7,062 bases of DNA, taken from Lachnospiraceae bacterium. GTDB taxonomy: Bacteria > Bacillota > Clostridia > Lachnospirales > Lachnospiraceae. Shown here in pieces: positions 1 to 5,882 of this stretch (the stretch's first letter is position 1; each line of letters opens with the position of its first letter). Both the position numbers and the translations under genes were made by a program. Under the pieces are notes generated by a model. The model had not been told where the DNA came from. It saw only the letters and a list, made by a program, of their open reading frames with translations, and made no database searches. Where the stretch lies: NCBI GenBank assembly GCA_024694785.1, contig JAILJL010000010.1, positions 1 through 7,062 of the forward strand, in the 5' to 3' direction.

Positions 1-13
1 TATTACACTTTAA

Positions 14-1444
14 TTATTTGATTGCGGATGTCTTATATATGAACTTGCAGGCATCTGCATTGCCACTATATGACTTATAACGTGCTGCTGCTTCCGAAAT
101 CGGTGCAAGTCTTGTTGCAATTGAAGAGATATCTCCGTTAAATGCATCGATAATCTTCTGAATTCCCTGCTCATTGAATGTCTTGATTCCTGTCGAAAGC
201 TCCCCGGAACCGGCTTCAAGCTGCTTAATACCATTAATAAGAGAAGGCGTGCTTCCGTTAAGCTTGTCCGCACCGGCTGCCGCATCGGATACACCTGCCG
301 TATACTGTAATAATCCCTGATAGAATGTGTTGACACCATCTAACTGAGCTTTTAATGTCAGGATGCTCTTAACCGTAGGATCTGCCGCTGCCTGACCCGG
401 GTTATCGATGTCTACGCCAAGCTTAGCAAGAACCGCCTTAAGTACCGTATAATAGTTATCTGCCGTAAGATCCGGAATCTCAAGGCCTGCTGCTCTTAGA
501 TTAGTTGTTGATGTTGCAAGAATTGAATCAAAAATCTGCCTTGCGCCACCATTTAAAGTCTTATTATTCTTTGCAAGTGTATTAAGCCCGCTATCTAACT
601 GTGTAATTCCTGCTGCCAATTGATTAGCTCCCGTAAGAAGCGCGGAAAGTCCGTCATGGAGCTTATCAGAACCTGTTATAAGCTGTGTCATGGCACTTGT
701 AAGCTCATTTGCTTTGCCCTTTAAATCATCAATAGCATCAAGCTTGCTTGTATCAAATGACTCAAATACGTTATTTGTTACTATCGTATATGTGGATTCA
801 AGTTCAAAATCCGTTACATCAGCTTCAATTTCGAAGCTTTCGGGAATCTCAAATGTCTCAAGGTCAACAGCCAGATCCTCCTGCAATCCCGGAAATGTGA
901 TTCCCATAACTGCAGTTCTGTCGCCATCATCAAGAAGCTTACCGCCTGTTACATTGATATTTGTAAAATGCGCATTTTCCAGTAATACACCTGTAACCGC
1001 AACAAAAGGCACATGAATATCCTCTTCAAATCCATTGATGTTAACCTTTTCACTTGTGTTATTAATATAATCAAAGCGGATAACCACATGGCCTGTAACG
1101 CCCTTAATGTCTTCTGCGCTGACATCTTTACCATCAAGAGTATACGTCACTTTCATTATTACCGGGAGCTTGGTTGTGTCTGTCTCATAGTCAAGGTCTT
1201 CTCTCTTTGTGCTCGATACCACAAGATTGTCTGCATTACCGTCCGCATTTGTAAGAACATATACCGTCTCTATGTCCGTATCCGAAGAATCGGTTAATTT
1301 CATCGAATCAATTATGTTATTATTTTCTTTCGAAGCGTTAACCCCATTCTTTGTGCCTGCTGCATATGCACCTGCCATACCAAGGCCGCTTATTAACGAA
1401 ACCGTAAGTACTATGCAGATTATCTTTACTATATTTCTCTTCAT
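14..1444 (-). CDS. Secreted LxxG-repeat protein (Pip/YhgE-like), partner of the MMPL transporter
   Basis: This 476-residue protein begins with a typical signal peptide: charged MKRN, a hydrophobic core over residues 5-25, and a likely AxA-type cleavage site after AYA at residue 28. Residues about 60-225 form a beta-rich, acidic extracytoplasmic region. Residues about 247-300 and 375-425 carry heptad-like repeats with leucine and glycine (for example KLHDGL, QLAAGI, QLDSGL, QLEAGS, ELSTGI), the LxxG pattern of Pip/YhgE-type proteins, probably coiled coil. No C-terminal membrane helix is visible, so it is predicted to be secreted or held by an uncleaved N-terminal segment. The start is supported by an AGGAGG at 1453-1458, 8 nt upstream. 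It follows the MMPL gene by 34 nt and is probably co-transcribed, suggesting that it works with the transporter at the cell surface. The exact function is unknown. The stop codon lies 13 nt from the window edge and the C-terminus looks complete. Confidence 0.8.
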   Translation of the reverse strand: MKRNIVKIICIVLTVSLISGLGMAGAYAAGTKNGVNASKENNNIIDSMKLTDSSDTDIETVYVLTNADGNADNLVVSSTKREDLDYETDTTKLPVIMKVTYTLDGKDVSAEDIKGVTGHVVIRFDYINNTSEKVNINGFEEDIHVPFVAVTGVLLENAHFTNINVTGGKLLDDGDRTAVMGITFPGLQEDLAVDLETFEIPESFEIEADVTDFELESTYTIVTNNVFESFDTSKLDAIDDLKGKANELTSAMTQLITGSDKLHDGLSALLTGANQLAAGITQLDSGLNTLAKNNKTLNGGARQIFDSILATSTTNLRAAGLEIPDLTADNYYTVLKAVLAKLGVDIDNPGQAAADPTVKSILTLKAQLDGVNTFYQGLLQYTAGVSDAAAGADKLNGSTPSLINGIKQLEAGSGELSTGIKTFNEQGIQKIIDAFNGDISSIATRLAPISEAAARYKSYSGNADACKFIYKTSAIK

Positions 1445-1452
1445 GATAATTC

Positions 1453-1458
1453 CCTCCT
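1453..1458 (-). promoter_or_regulatory. Ribosome binding site of the LxxG-repeat gene
   Basis: The minus strand reads AGGAGG, a full anti-SD match, 8 nt before the ATG at 1444. It lies in the 34-nt gap after the transporter stop codon, so the second gene has its own strong translation start even if it shares a transcript with the first. Confidence 0.8.
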
Positions 1459-1478
1459 AAGAAACATCAAACTATTCA

Positions 1479-3551
1479 TTACCAATTAATGTGTGTCATC
1501 TTTACCGTTGTCTTGCATATTACCTTGTCGCAAAGAAGTAAAATCGAAGGCAGGATGAACATAACAAGTAATACCGAGACCAAAGCACCTCTGGCCATAA
1601 GCATACACATTGAACTTATGATATCAATGTTGGAATAGAAAGCTACACCGACCGTTGCCGCAAAAAGTCCGCATCCGCTTACCAATATCGAAGGGATTGA
1701 TGTGCGAAGCGCCGTTATTACCGCATCCTTTCCGGTTTCGTTATTAAGACGCTCCATCTTATAACGGGTTGTCATAAGAATTGCATAGTCCACTGTTGCG
1801 CCAAGCTGGATAGTGCTTATGCAAATAGGTGCGATAAATGGTAGTGTCTTACCCATGTAATGCGGAAGGCCTAAGTTAATGAAGATTGCAAGCTCGATTA
1901 CCGCGATTAAGATAAACGGTAATGAAGCGCTTTTCTCAACTAGTGCAATTATTATAAATACCGCAACGATAGAAATTATGTTAACAACAGCAAAATCGTG
2001 TCCCGTTGTCTCAATCATATCCTTGGTACAAGGTGCTTCGCCGATAAGTTTGCCGTTCTTGTCGTATTTTTTAAGAATCGCATTAATCTTATCGAGTTCC
2101 TCGTTAACCGCATCACTTGCTACGATATGCGAAGAATTAATCAAATAAAGCTTATATCTGTCGGATTCAAGTAAATCCCTAACCGAGTCGGGCAGAATCT
2201 CTTCAGGAACCTTGGATCCCAATACCGATTCAAGTCCGAGAACATACTTAACTCCGCCGACTTCTTCTATCTCCTTAATCATTGCACGAATGTCTTTAGA
2301 AGGCGTATCCGTATCCACAAGGAGCATATGAGTTGATGCTATGTCAAATTCATCTTTTAATTCAGAGTTTGCGATTACGCATTCCATATCCTTAGGAAGA
2401 CATCCGCCAAGATCATAATACACTTCGTTCTGTGTCTTCTTATATCCGTAAAGTGACGGAAGAATAAGAAGTGCGAATATTATAAGAAATACAGGCATCG
2501 CCTTGACGACTTTCTTTGAAAGTCCGCTGCAATCCGGAATTAATGCTCTATGCTTGGTTGCCTGTAACGGCTTATCAAGCACCAGAATCATAGCCGGAAG
2601 TATGGTTACACAAGCAATTACACCGAAGATAACGCCCTTTGCCATAACGATTCCAAGGTCCTTGCCTAACGTAAAGCTCATGAAGCAAAGAGCGATGAAA
2701 CCTGCGATTGTTGTGATGGAACTTCCGATTACTGATGTTATCGTATCTTTAATGGCGTATGCCATTGCCTCTTTAGTATCCGCATATTCCCCGCGCTTTT
2801 CATTGTAGCAATGCCACAAGAAAATTGAATAATCCATGGTAACGGCGAGCTGCAATACTGCAGAAATAGCTTTGGTTATGTATGAAATCTCTCCGAGGAA
2901 TACATTGCTTCCAAGGTTATAAGCTATTGCAATTCCGATACTTGCAAGGAACACTATCGGTACAAGGAATCCGTCAAGTAAGAGGAACATTGATAAAAGC
3001 GCACATATAACGGCAATGGCTACGTAGAGCGGCTCTTCTTTCTCGCAAAGATCCTTAAGGTCGGTTACAAGTGCAGACATACCGGACACGAAGCATTCCT
3101 TATTACAAATCTTTCTTATCTTACGAATTGCATCCATCGTCACATCTTCGGATGTTGCACTGTCAAAAAAGATCGCCATAAGTGTCGCATCATCGGAATT
3201 AAATGCGTCATATACTTCATCAGGAAGAATCTCCATCGGTACGTTAGCGTCGAAGATTGACGTATACCAAAGTGCCGTTGCAACATGATCCACATTCTCT
3301 ATTCTGTCGCGAAGTTTTGCAACTTCTTTTACATCCATGTTCTTAATAACTATGAATGAAAAAGCGCCTTTGCCAAAGTCATCTTTTAAAGCATTCTGTC
3401 CGATGACCGTTTCCGACTTTGACGGCAGGTAATCAAGCATATCATAGTTGACTCTTGTCTTACTGATTCCTATAAATGAAGGTATCAAAAGAAGCAGTGA
3501 TATAATCAATATAGGAATTCGATATTTAACTACTGTTCTTGGGAATTTCAT
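1479..3551 (-). CDS. MMPL/RND-superfamily transporter, 12 membrane helices
   Basis: This 690-residue integral membrane protein is built as two homologous halves. Each half has one N-terminal helix (about residues 12-30 and 350-370), a large extracytoplasmic domain (about 31-172 and 371-517), and then five clustered helices (about 175-325 and 520-675). The conserved MMPL Asp-Tyr pair occurs in both halves, TMDYSIF at 238-244 (D240) and TVDYAIL at 586-592 (D588). In the RND/MMPL family these acidic residues carry the proton relay. The length matches Gram-positive MMPL proteins (about 690-750 residues), and there is no cytoplasmic C-terminal extension. The substrate cannot be read from sequence; relatives export lipids, hydrophobic or amphiphilic compounds. 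The start is supported by GAAAGGG at 3561-3567, 9 nt upstream. It is the first gene of a unit with the LxxG-repeat protein. No adjacent TetR-type regulator lies inside the window, although such regulators often accompany this pair. Confidence 0.9.
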   Translation of the reverse strand: MKFPRTVVKYRIPILIISLLLLIPSFIGISKTRVNYDMLDYLPSKSETVIGQNALKDDFGKGAFSFIVIKNMDVKEVAKLRDRIENVDHVATALWYTSIFDANVPMEILPDEVYDAFNSDDATLMAIFFDSATSEDVTMDAIRKIRKICNKECFVSGMSALVTDLKDLCEKEEPLYVAIAVICALLSMFLLLDGFLVPIVFLASIGIAIAYNLGSNVFLGEISYITKAISAVLQLAVTMDYSIFLWHCYNEKRGEYADTKEAMAYAIKDTITSVIGSSITTIAGFIALCFMSFTLGKDLGIVMAKGVIFGVIACVTILPAMILVLDKPLQATKHRALIPDCSGLSKKVVKAMPVFLIIFALLILPSLYGYKKTQNEVYYDLGGCLPKDMECVIANSELKDEFDIASTHMLLVDTDTPSKDIRAMIKEIEEVGGVKYVLGLESVLGSKVPEEILPDSVRDLLESDRYKLYLINSSHIVASDAVNEELDKINAILKKYDKNGKLIGEAPCTKDMIETTGHDFAVVNIISIVAVFIIIALVEKSASLPFILIAVIELAIFINLGLPHYMGKTLPFIAPICISTIQLGATVDYAILMTTRYKMERLNNETGKDAVITALRTSIPSILVSGCGLFAATVGVAFYSNIDIISSMCMLMARGALVSVLLVMFILPSILLLCDKVICKTTVKMTHINW

Positions 3552-3605
3552 AATAAACAGCCCTTTCTATAGATAATTTGGTTAAAGGCGCTCAGGTCTC
3601 ATCCC

Positions 3606-3637
3606 TTAACCGTGTACTAGCATACAACACGTATTAA
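3606..3637. promoter_or_regulatory. Interrupted inverted repeat upstream of the MMPL gene, candidate operator
   Basis: TTAA-C-CGTGT at 3606-3615 is mirrored by ACACG-TA-TTAA at 3627-3637, with an 11-nt central spacer. The symmetry and its position 55-85 nt before the transporter ATG suit a dimeric repressor site. A weak minus-strand -10-like hexamer (TATGCT, plus coordinates 3619-3624) sits in the spacer, with a poor -35 (TTTATT) 17 nt further upstream. No T-tract follows it, so it is not a terminator. The regulator is not in the window; binding is an inference. Confidence 0.35.
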
Positions 3638-3652
3638 CGCTAATAAATGGGC

Positions 3653-3687
3653 AAAAAAATACCCGTGTCTAAATTTTGGGCACGGGC
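3653..3687 (-). terminator. Intrinsic-terminator-like hairpin in the region upstream of the MMPL gene
   Basis: Read on the minus strand, CCCGTG (3686-3681) pairs with CACGGG (3667-3662) over six Watson-Crick pairs, plus a closing G-U (3687/3661), around a 13-nt loop. An A and then seven consecutive T (3659-3653) follow. On the plus strand no T-run follows, so its orientation is toward the MMPL gene, whose ATG is about 100 nt downstream. No minus-strand gene lies immediately upstream. It is therefore either a leader attenuator of the transporter unit, the end of a short minus-strand transcript, or a barrier against antisense transcription from the cys region. Confidence 0.55.
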
Positions 3688-3713
3688 ACAAAAATGTCTA
3701 ACTGATCCTGACT

Positions 3714-3741
3714 ATCATAAAAAAGTGTTGACATAAGTTAA
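3714..3741 (-). promoter_or_regulatory. Possible minus-strand promoter for the MMPL unit, overlapping the cys promoter
   Basis: The minus strand reads TATGAT at 3719-3714 (five of six matches to the -10 consensus) and TTAACT at 3741-3736 (four of six to the -35), with a 16-nt spacer. Transcription would begin near 3707 and pass through the hairpin at 3653-3687 before reaching the transporter gene. It overlaps the -35 of the divergent cys leader promoter. The match is modest and this is a weak call. Confidence 0.25.
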
Positions 3742-3756
3742 AATTCACGTTATATT
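3728..3756 (+). promoter_or_regulatory. Housekeeping-sigma promoter of the cys leader and cysK-cysE operon
   Basis: A perfect -35 TTGACA (3728-3733) is followed after exactly 17 nt by TATATT (3751-3756), five of six matches to the -10 consensus. The region just upstream is A-rich. Transcription should start near 3763, giving an untranslated stretch of about 24 nt before the leader ORF. Its near-consensus strength fits an operon whose output is limited downstream by attenuation rather than by a weak promoter. Confidence 0.8.
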
Positions 3757-3771
3757 ATTTCCAATGACTTT

Positions 3772-3777
3772 AAGGAG
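3772..3777 (+). promoter_or_regulatory. Ribosome binding site of the cysteine leader peptide
   Basis: AAGGAG ends 9 nt before the ATG at 3787. This SD is as good as those of cysE and the other real genes in the window, and it is the main direct evidence that the short ORF is translated. Confidence 0.75.
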
Positions 3778-3786
3778 ACTATCTCA

Positions 3787-3888
3787 ATGCTTATCAATAC
3801 ATATATTGACAATTATAAAGAGTGTTGTTGTTGTACTTATCCCGGGCAATATGGCCGGGGTGTTTGCGTGCAGCTTTACACCCTGTGA
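3787..3888 (+). CDS. Polycysteine leader peptide of the cysK-cysE operon (33 aa)
   Basis: This 33-codon ORF encodes a peptide starting MLINTYIDNYKE, then four consecutive cysteines (codons 13-16, all TGT, 3823-3834), then TYPGQYGRG, with a fifth Cys (TGC) at codon 27. It ends in tandem in-frame stops, TGA TAA (3886-3891). It lies between a near-consensus promoter and an intrinsic terminator, directly upstream of the cysteine biosynthesis genes, and has an AAGGAG ribosome site. A run of the pathway's end-product codons is the hallmark of attenuator leaders such as those of the his, trp and leu operons. The peptide itself probably has no stable function; translation across its Cys codons would sense charged tRNA-Cys. 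Its second half is also the 5' strand of the antiterminator (3842-3866), so codon choice there is constrained by RNA pairing. A free-standing small Cys-rich metal-binding peptide is possible but far less likely given the context. Confidence 0.85.
   Translation: MLINTYIDNYKECCCCTYPGQYGRGVCVQLYTL
3839..3861 (+). ncRNA. Anti-antiterminator hairpin within the cys leader
   Basis: AUCCCGG (3839-3845) pairs with CCGGGGU (3855-3861) over seven pairs, including one U-G, around a 9-nt loop. It uses the same bases as the 5' strand of the antiterminator, so the two folds exclude each other. Its 5' arm begins 5 nt after the last of the four Cys codons. A ribosome stalled late in the Cys run would break it; a ribosome that has moved on would let it refold and favour termination. 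Confidence 0.55.
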
Positions 3889-3931
3889 TAAGTGAGTTAC
3901 ATAATTCAAACACTTAATGCCATATACCCGG
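3842..3931 (+). ncRNA. Antiterminator RNA structure of the cys attenuator
   Basis: Three collinear blocks of the leader pair with the region before cysK. CCGGG (3842-3846) pairs with CCCGG (3927-3931), AUAUGGC (3849-3855) with GCCAUAU (3919-3925), and GUGUUUG (3860-3866) with CAAACAC (3907-3913). That makes 19 Watson-Crick pairs plus two possible G-U pairs (3858-3859 with 3914-3915), interrupted only by a 2x1 and a 2x3 internal loop. The apical loop is about 40 nt (3867-3906). The outer block consumes 3928-3931, the first four bases of the terminator's 5' arm, so this fold and the terminator cannot coexist. The order matches classical attenuators: stall codons first, then antiterminator, then terminator. 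Confidence 0.7.
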
Positions 3932-3956
3932 AAGCTTAAAAGCTTTCGGTTTTTTT
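3928..3956 (+). terminator. Attenuator terminator upstream of cysK
   Basis: The 5' arm starting at 3928 (CCGGAAGCU) pairs with AGCUUUCGG ending at 3949 over nine pairs, with one G-U, around a UAAA loop. Seven consecutive T follow (3950-3956). It lies 35 nt before the cysK ATG and after the leader promoter, so it can only act as a conditional terminator of the cysK-cysE transcript. Its 5' arm overlaps the 3' strand of the antiterminator. Confidence 0.85.
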
Positions 3957-3991
3957 ATTACAAAAAATGAGAAAAGAAAGGATTAATCAAA

Positions 3992-4921
3992 ATGAGCAAA
4001 ATCTATCAAAACGTTACCGAACTTATCGGCAATACACCGCTTCTTCACGTTAATAATATTGAAAAGAAGCTCGACCTTAAGGCCAAGATCCTGGTAAAAC
4101 TTGAATACTTAAACCCTACGGGAAGTACCAAGGACCGCGCAGCCTTATCAATGATTCTGGATGCGGAAAAGCGCGGTATCTTAAAACCTGACTCCGTTAT
4201 AATTGAGCCGACCTCCGGCAATACCGGTATAGGCCTTGCAGCAATCGCCGCTGCCAAAGGCTATAAAGTAATTCTCACCATGCCCGAGACAATGAGCATC
4301 GAGCGCCGTAAGATTCTCAGCCATTATGGTGCGGAAATTGTCCTTACAGATGGTAGGGAAGGTATGAACGGCGCTATTAAAAAGGCTGAAGAAATTGCCA
4401 AAAATACTCCCGGGGCTTTCCTTCCCGGTCAGTTTATTAACTCCGCCAATCCTGAAGCACATCGCACTACAACCGGACCGGAAATATGGAATGATACGGA
4501 GGGCAACATAGATATGTTCATCGCCGGTGTCGGCACAGGAGGAACAATCACCGGTACAGGCGAGTATTTAAAATCAAAGAATTCTTCAATACAAGTAATT
4601 GCCGTAGAACCTGCCGGCTCTCCGGTTCTTTCGGGAGGTTTGGCCGGTAAGCATGGTCTCCAGGGAATCGGTGCAGGATTCGTGCCAAAGATCCTTAATA
4701 CGACAATATACGATGAAATATATAAAGCCACTGAAGAGGAGGCAATAGACGCCGCAAAATTACTGTCGTCACTTGAAGGTATCTCCGTAGGCATAACCTC
4801 GGGTGCTGCATTAAGTACTGCCATTAAATACGCCGGTAAACCTGAAAATGCGGGAAAGACAATAGTTGCTCTTCTTCCTGACAGCGGAGACAGATACTAT
4901 TCCACCGCACTTTTTGACTAA
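3992..4921 (+). CDS. cysK: Cysteine synthase A (O-acetylserine sulfhydrylase)
   Basis: This cytoplasmic PLP enzyme makes L-cysteine from O-acetyl-L-serine and sulfide. The 309 residues match the usual CysK length of about 305-325. The PLP lysine is K47 in PTGSTKDR. The phosphate- and substrate-binding TSGNTG loop is at 74-79, the Gly-rich phosphate cup GTGGTITG at 181-188, the IQGIGAGF-like LQGIGAGFVP at 223-232, and the cofactor-ring SGDRYYST motif at 298-304. There is no C-terminal CBS regulatory domain, which argues against a cystathionine beta-synthase. The start is supported by AAAGGA at 3977-3982, 9 nt upstream. cysE follows after 12 nt, so the operon encodes both enzymes of the serine-to-cysteine route. 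Expression is probably gated by the polycysteine leader attenuator just upstream. CysM-type activity with other sulfur donors cannot be excluded from sequence alone. Confidence 0.95.
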   Translation: MSKIYQNVTELIGNTPLLHVNNIEKKLDLKAKILVKLEYLNPTGSTKDRAALSMILDAEKRGILKPDSVIIEPTSGNTGIGLAAIAAAKGYKVILTMPETMSIERRKILSHYGAEIVLTDGREGMNGAIKKAEEIAKNTPGAFLPGQFINSANPEAHRTTTGPEIWNDTEGNIDMFIAGVGTGGTITGTGEYLKSKNSSIQVIAVEPAGSPVLSGGLAGKHGLQGIGAGFVPKILNTTIYDEIYKATEEEAIDAAKLLSSLEGISVGITSGAALSTAIKYAGKPENAGKTIVALLPDSGDRYYSTALFD

Positions 4922-4933
4922 AGGAGTATTAAA

Positions 4934-5821
4934 ATGATTCAACCTGTAAACGAAAAAGAAATAGGCGATATAGTCTCGGCAATACTTGACGATTACAACA
5001 AGGGTAAGCATATAGATGCCGTCGATATCTATAATCAGCCGAATAGAAAAGAAATAACCGACCTTGTGGAAAATCTGTTCTCGGTTATATTTCCCGGATT
5101 CTATAAGAATCACAGCGTCAAAATATATAATCCCGAGAACTGCTTTGCGGTCACTATAGAGAACTGCTTCTACCACCTTAATAAGCTCGTGAGCCTGGCA
5201 CTCGACTTCGGTCCGCTCGCCAATTCAATGTCCGAAGTCTCAAGGGTTTGCGAAAGTTATCGCATATGCAAGGAGTTTTTTGGCAAAATCCCTGCCATAC
5301 GCGATTATATAGAAGACGATCTTCTTGCCATCTATAATGGCGATCCCGCCGCAAGATGTCTTGATGAGATTATTCTCGCATATCCGGGACTTATAGCAAT
5401 AACCACCAATCGCCTCGCGCACGAGCTCTATCTTCTGGAAGTGCCGCTTCTCCCGCGTCTTATGACGGAATATGCGCATTCGAAGACCGGTATTGACATT
5501 CACCCGGGCGCTACCATAGGCCGGCACTTTTTTATAGACCACGGCACAGGTATAGTTATTGGCGAGACATCCGTTATCGGTGACCATGTCAAGATATATC
5601 AGGGAGTAACGATAGGTGCGCTATCCGTAAGCGAAGGACATACATTATCGGGTGAGAAACGCCACCCGACCATCAAAGACAACGTAACCATCTATGCAGG
5701 CGCTTCAATACTCGGCGGCAACACCATAATCGGCGAGAACAGCATAATAGGAGCTAACGCTTTTATAACATCTTCTGTTCCCGCCGGAAGCAAGATAAGT
5801 ATAGCTAATCATAATCCTTAA
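4934..5821 (+). CDS. cysE: Serine O-acetyltransferase, long EpsC-type
   Basis: This enzyme transfers acetyl from acetyl-CoA to L-serine, giving the O-acetylserine used by CysK. An alpha-helical N-terminal domain (about residues 1-180) precedes a left-handed beta-helix of hexapeptide repeats (about 184-285: IHPGAT, IGRHFF, IVIGET, VTIGAL, IIGENS, IIGANA). Residues equivalent to the E. coli active site are visible: D137 in DPAA, D202-H203 in IDHGTG, and H244 in KRHP. At 295 residues it is the longer form found in Clostridia and Bacteroidetes, with an extended N-terminus. The protein stops at SIANHNP, shortly after the helix. It lacks the E. coli-type tail ending in isoleucine that docks into CysK, so a classical cysteine synthase complex is doubtful. 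An AGGAG at 4922-4926, overlapping the end of cysK, lies 7 nt before the ATG. Confidence 0.93.
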   Translation: MIQPVNEKEIGDIVSAILDDYNKGKHIDAVDIYNQPNRKEITDLVENLFSVIFPGFYKNHSVKIYNPENCFAVTIENCFYHLNKLVSLALDFGPLANSMSEVSRVCESYRICKEFFGKIPAIRDYIEDDLLAIYNGDPAARCLDEIILAYPGLIAITTNRLAHELYLLEVPLLPRLMTEYAHSKTGIDIHPGATIGRHFFIDHGTGIVIGETSVIGDHVKIYQGVTIGALSVSEGHTLSGEKRHPTIKDNVTIYAGASILGGNTIIGENSIIGANAFITSSVPAGSKISIANHNP

Positions 5822-5848
5822 AGTGTGCCAATGGTGCGCAAGCCTAAA

Positions 5849-5875
5849 AAGGTCGGTACATGTCGTACCGACCTT
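5849..5875. terminator. Bidirectional intrinsic terminator between cysE and the YerC-like gene
   Basis: An 11-bp perfect stem, AAGGTCGGTAC at 5849-5859 with GTACCGACCTT at 5865-5875, closes a 5-nt loop. On the minus strand the stem runs into TTTTT (plus 5850-5846) only 8 nt after the YerC-like stop codon, so it is a good terminator for that unit. On the plus strand it is followed by a T-rich but interrupted tract (TTAATTCTTC), a weaker terminator for cysK-cysE. Confidence 0.8.
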
Positions 5876-5882
5876 AATTCTT

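Noticed and set aside
14..60. Truncation or frameshift at the end of the LxxG-repeat gene
   Set aside because: The frame is continuous to a normal TAA. The closing stretch (FIYKTSAIK) reads like a natural C-terminus, so I see no evidence of damage.
690..1460. Plus-strand open frames opposite the LxxG-repeat gene
   Set aside because: They are antisense to a well-supported gene with a signal peptide and a full SD, lack recognisable domains, and have no convincing ribosome sites.
3806..3811. A second TTGACA, suggesting another promoter inside the leader ORF
   Set aside because: No -10-like hexamer lies 16-18 nt downstream; position 3829 onward is the TGT repeat. It is part of the leader peptide coding sequence.
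3763..3991. A T-box or SAM riboswitch controlling cysK-cysE
   Set aside because: The leader has no T-box consensus (AGGGTGG followed by ACCGCG) and no recognisable SAM-I core. It is only about 230 nt long and most of it is accounted for by the leader ORF, the antiterminator and the terminator.
4045..4824. Minus-strand open frames within cysK
   Set aside because: They are antisense shadows of a strongly conserved cysteine synthase frame, with no recognisable protein family.
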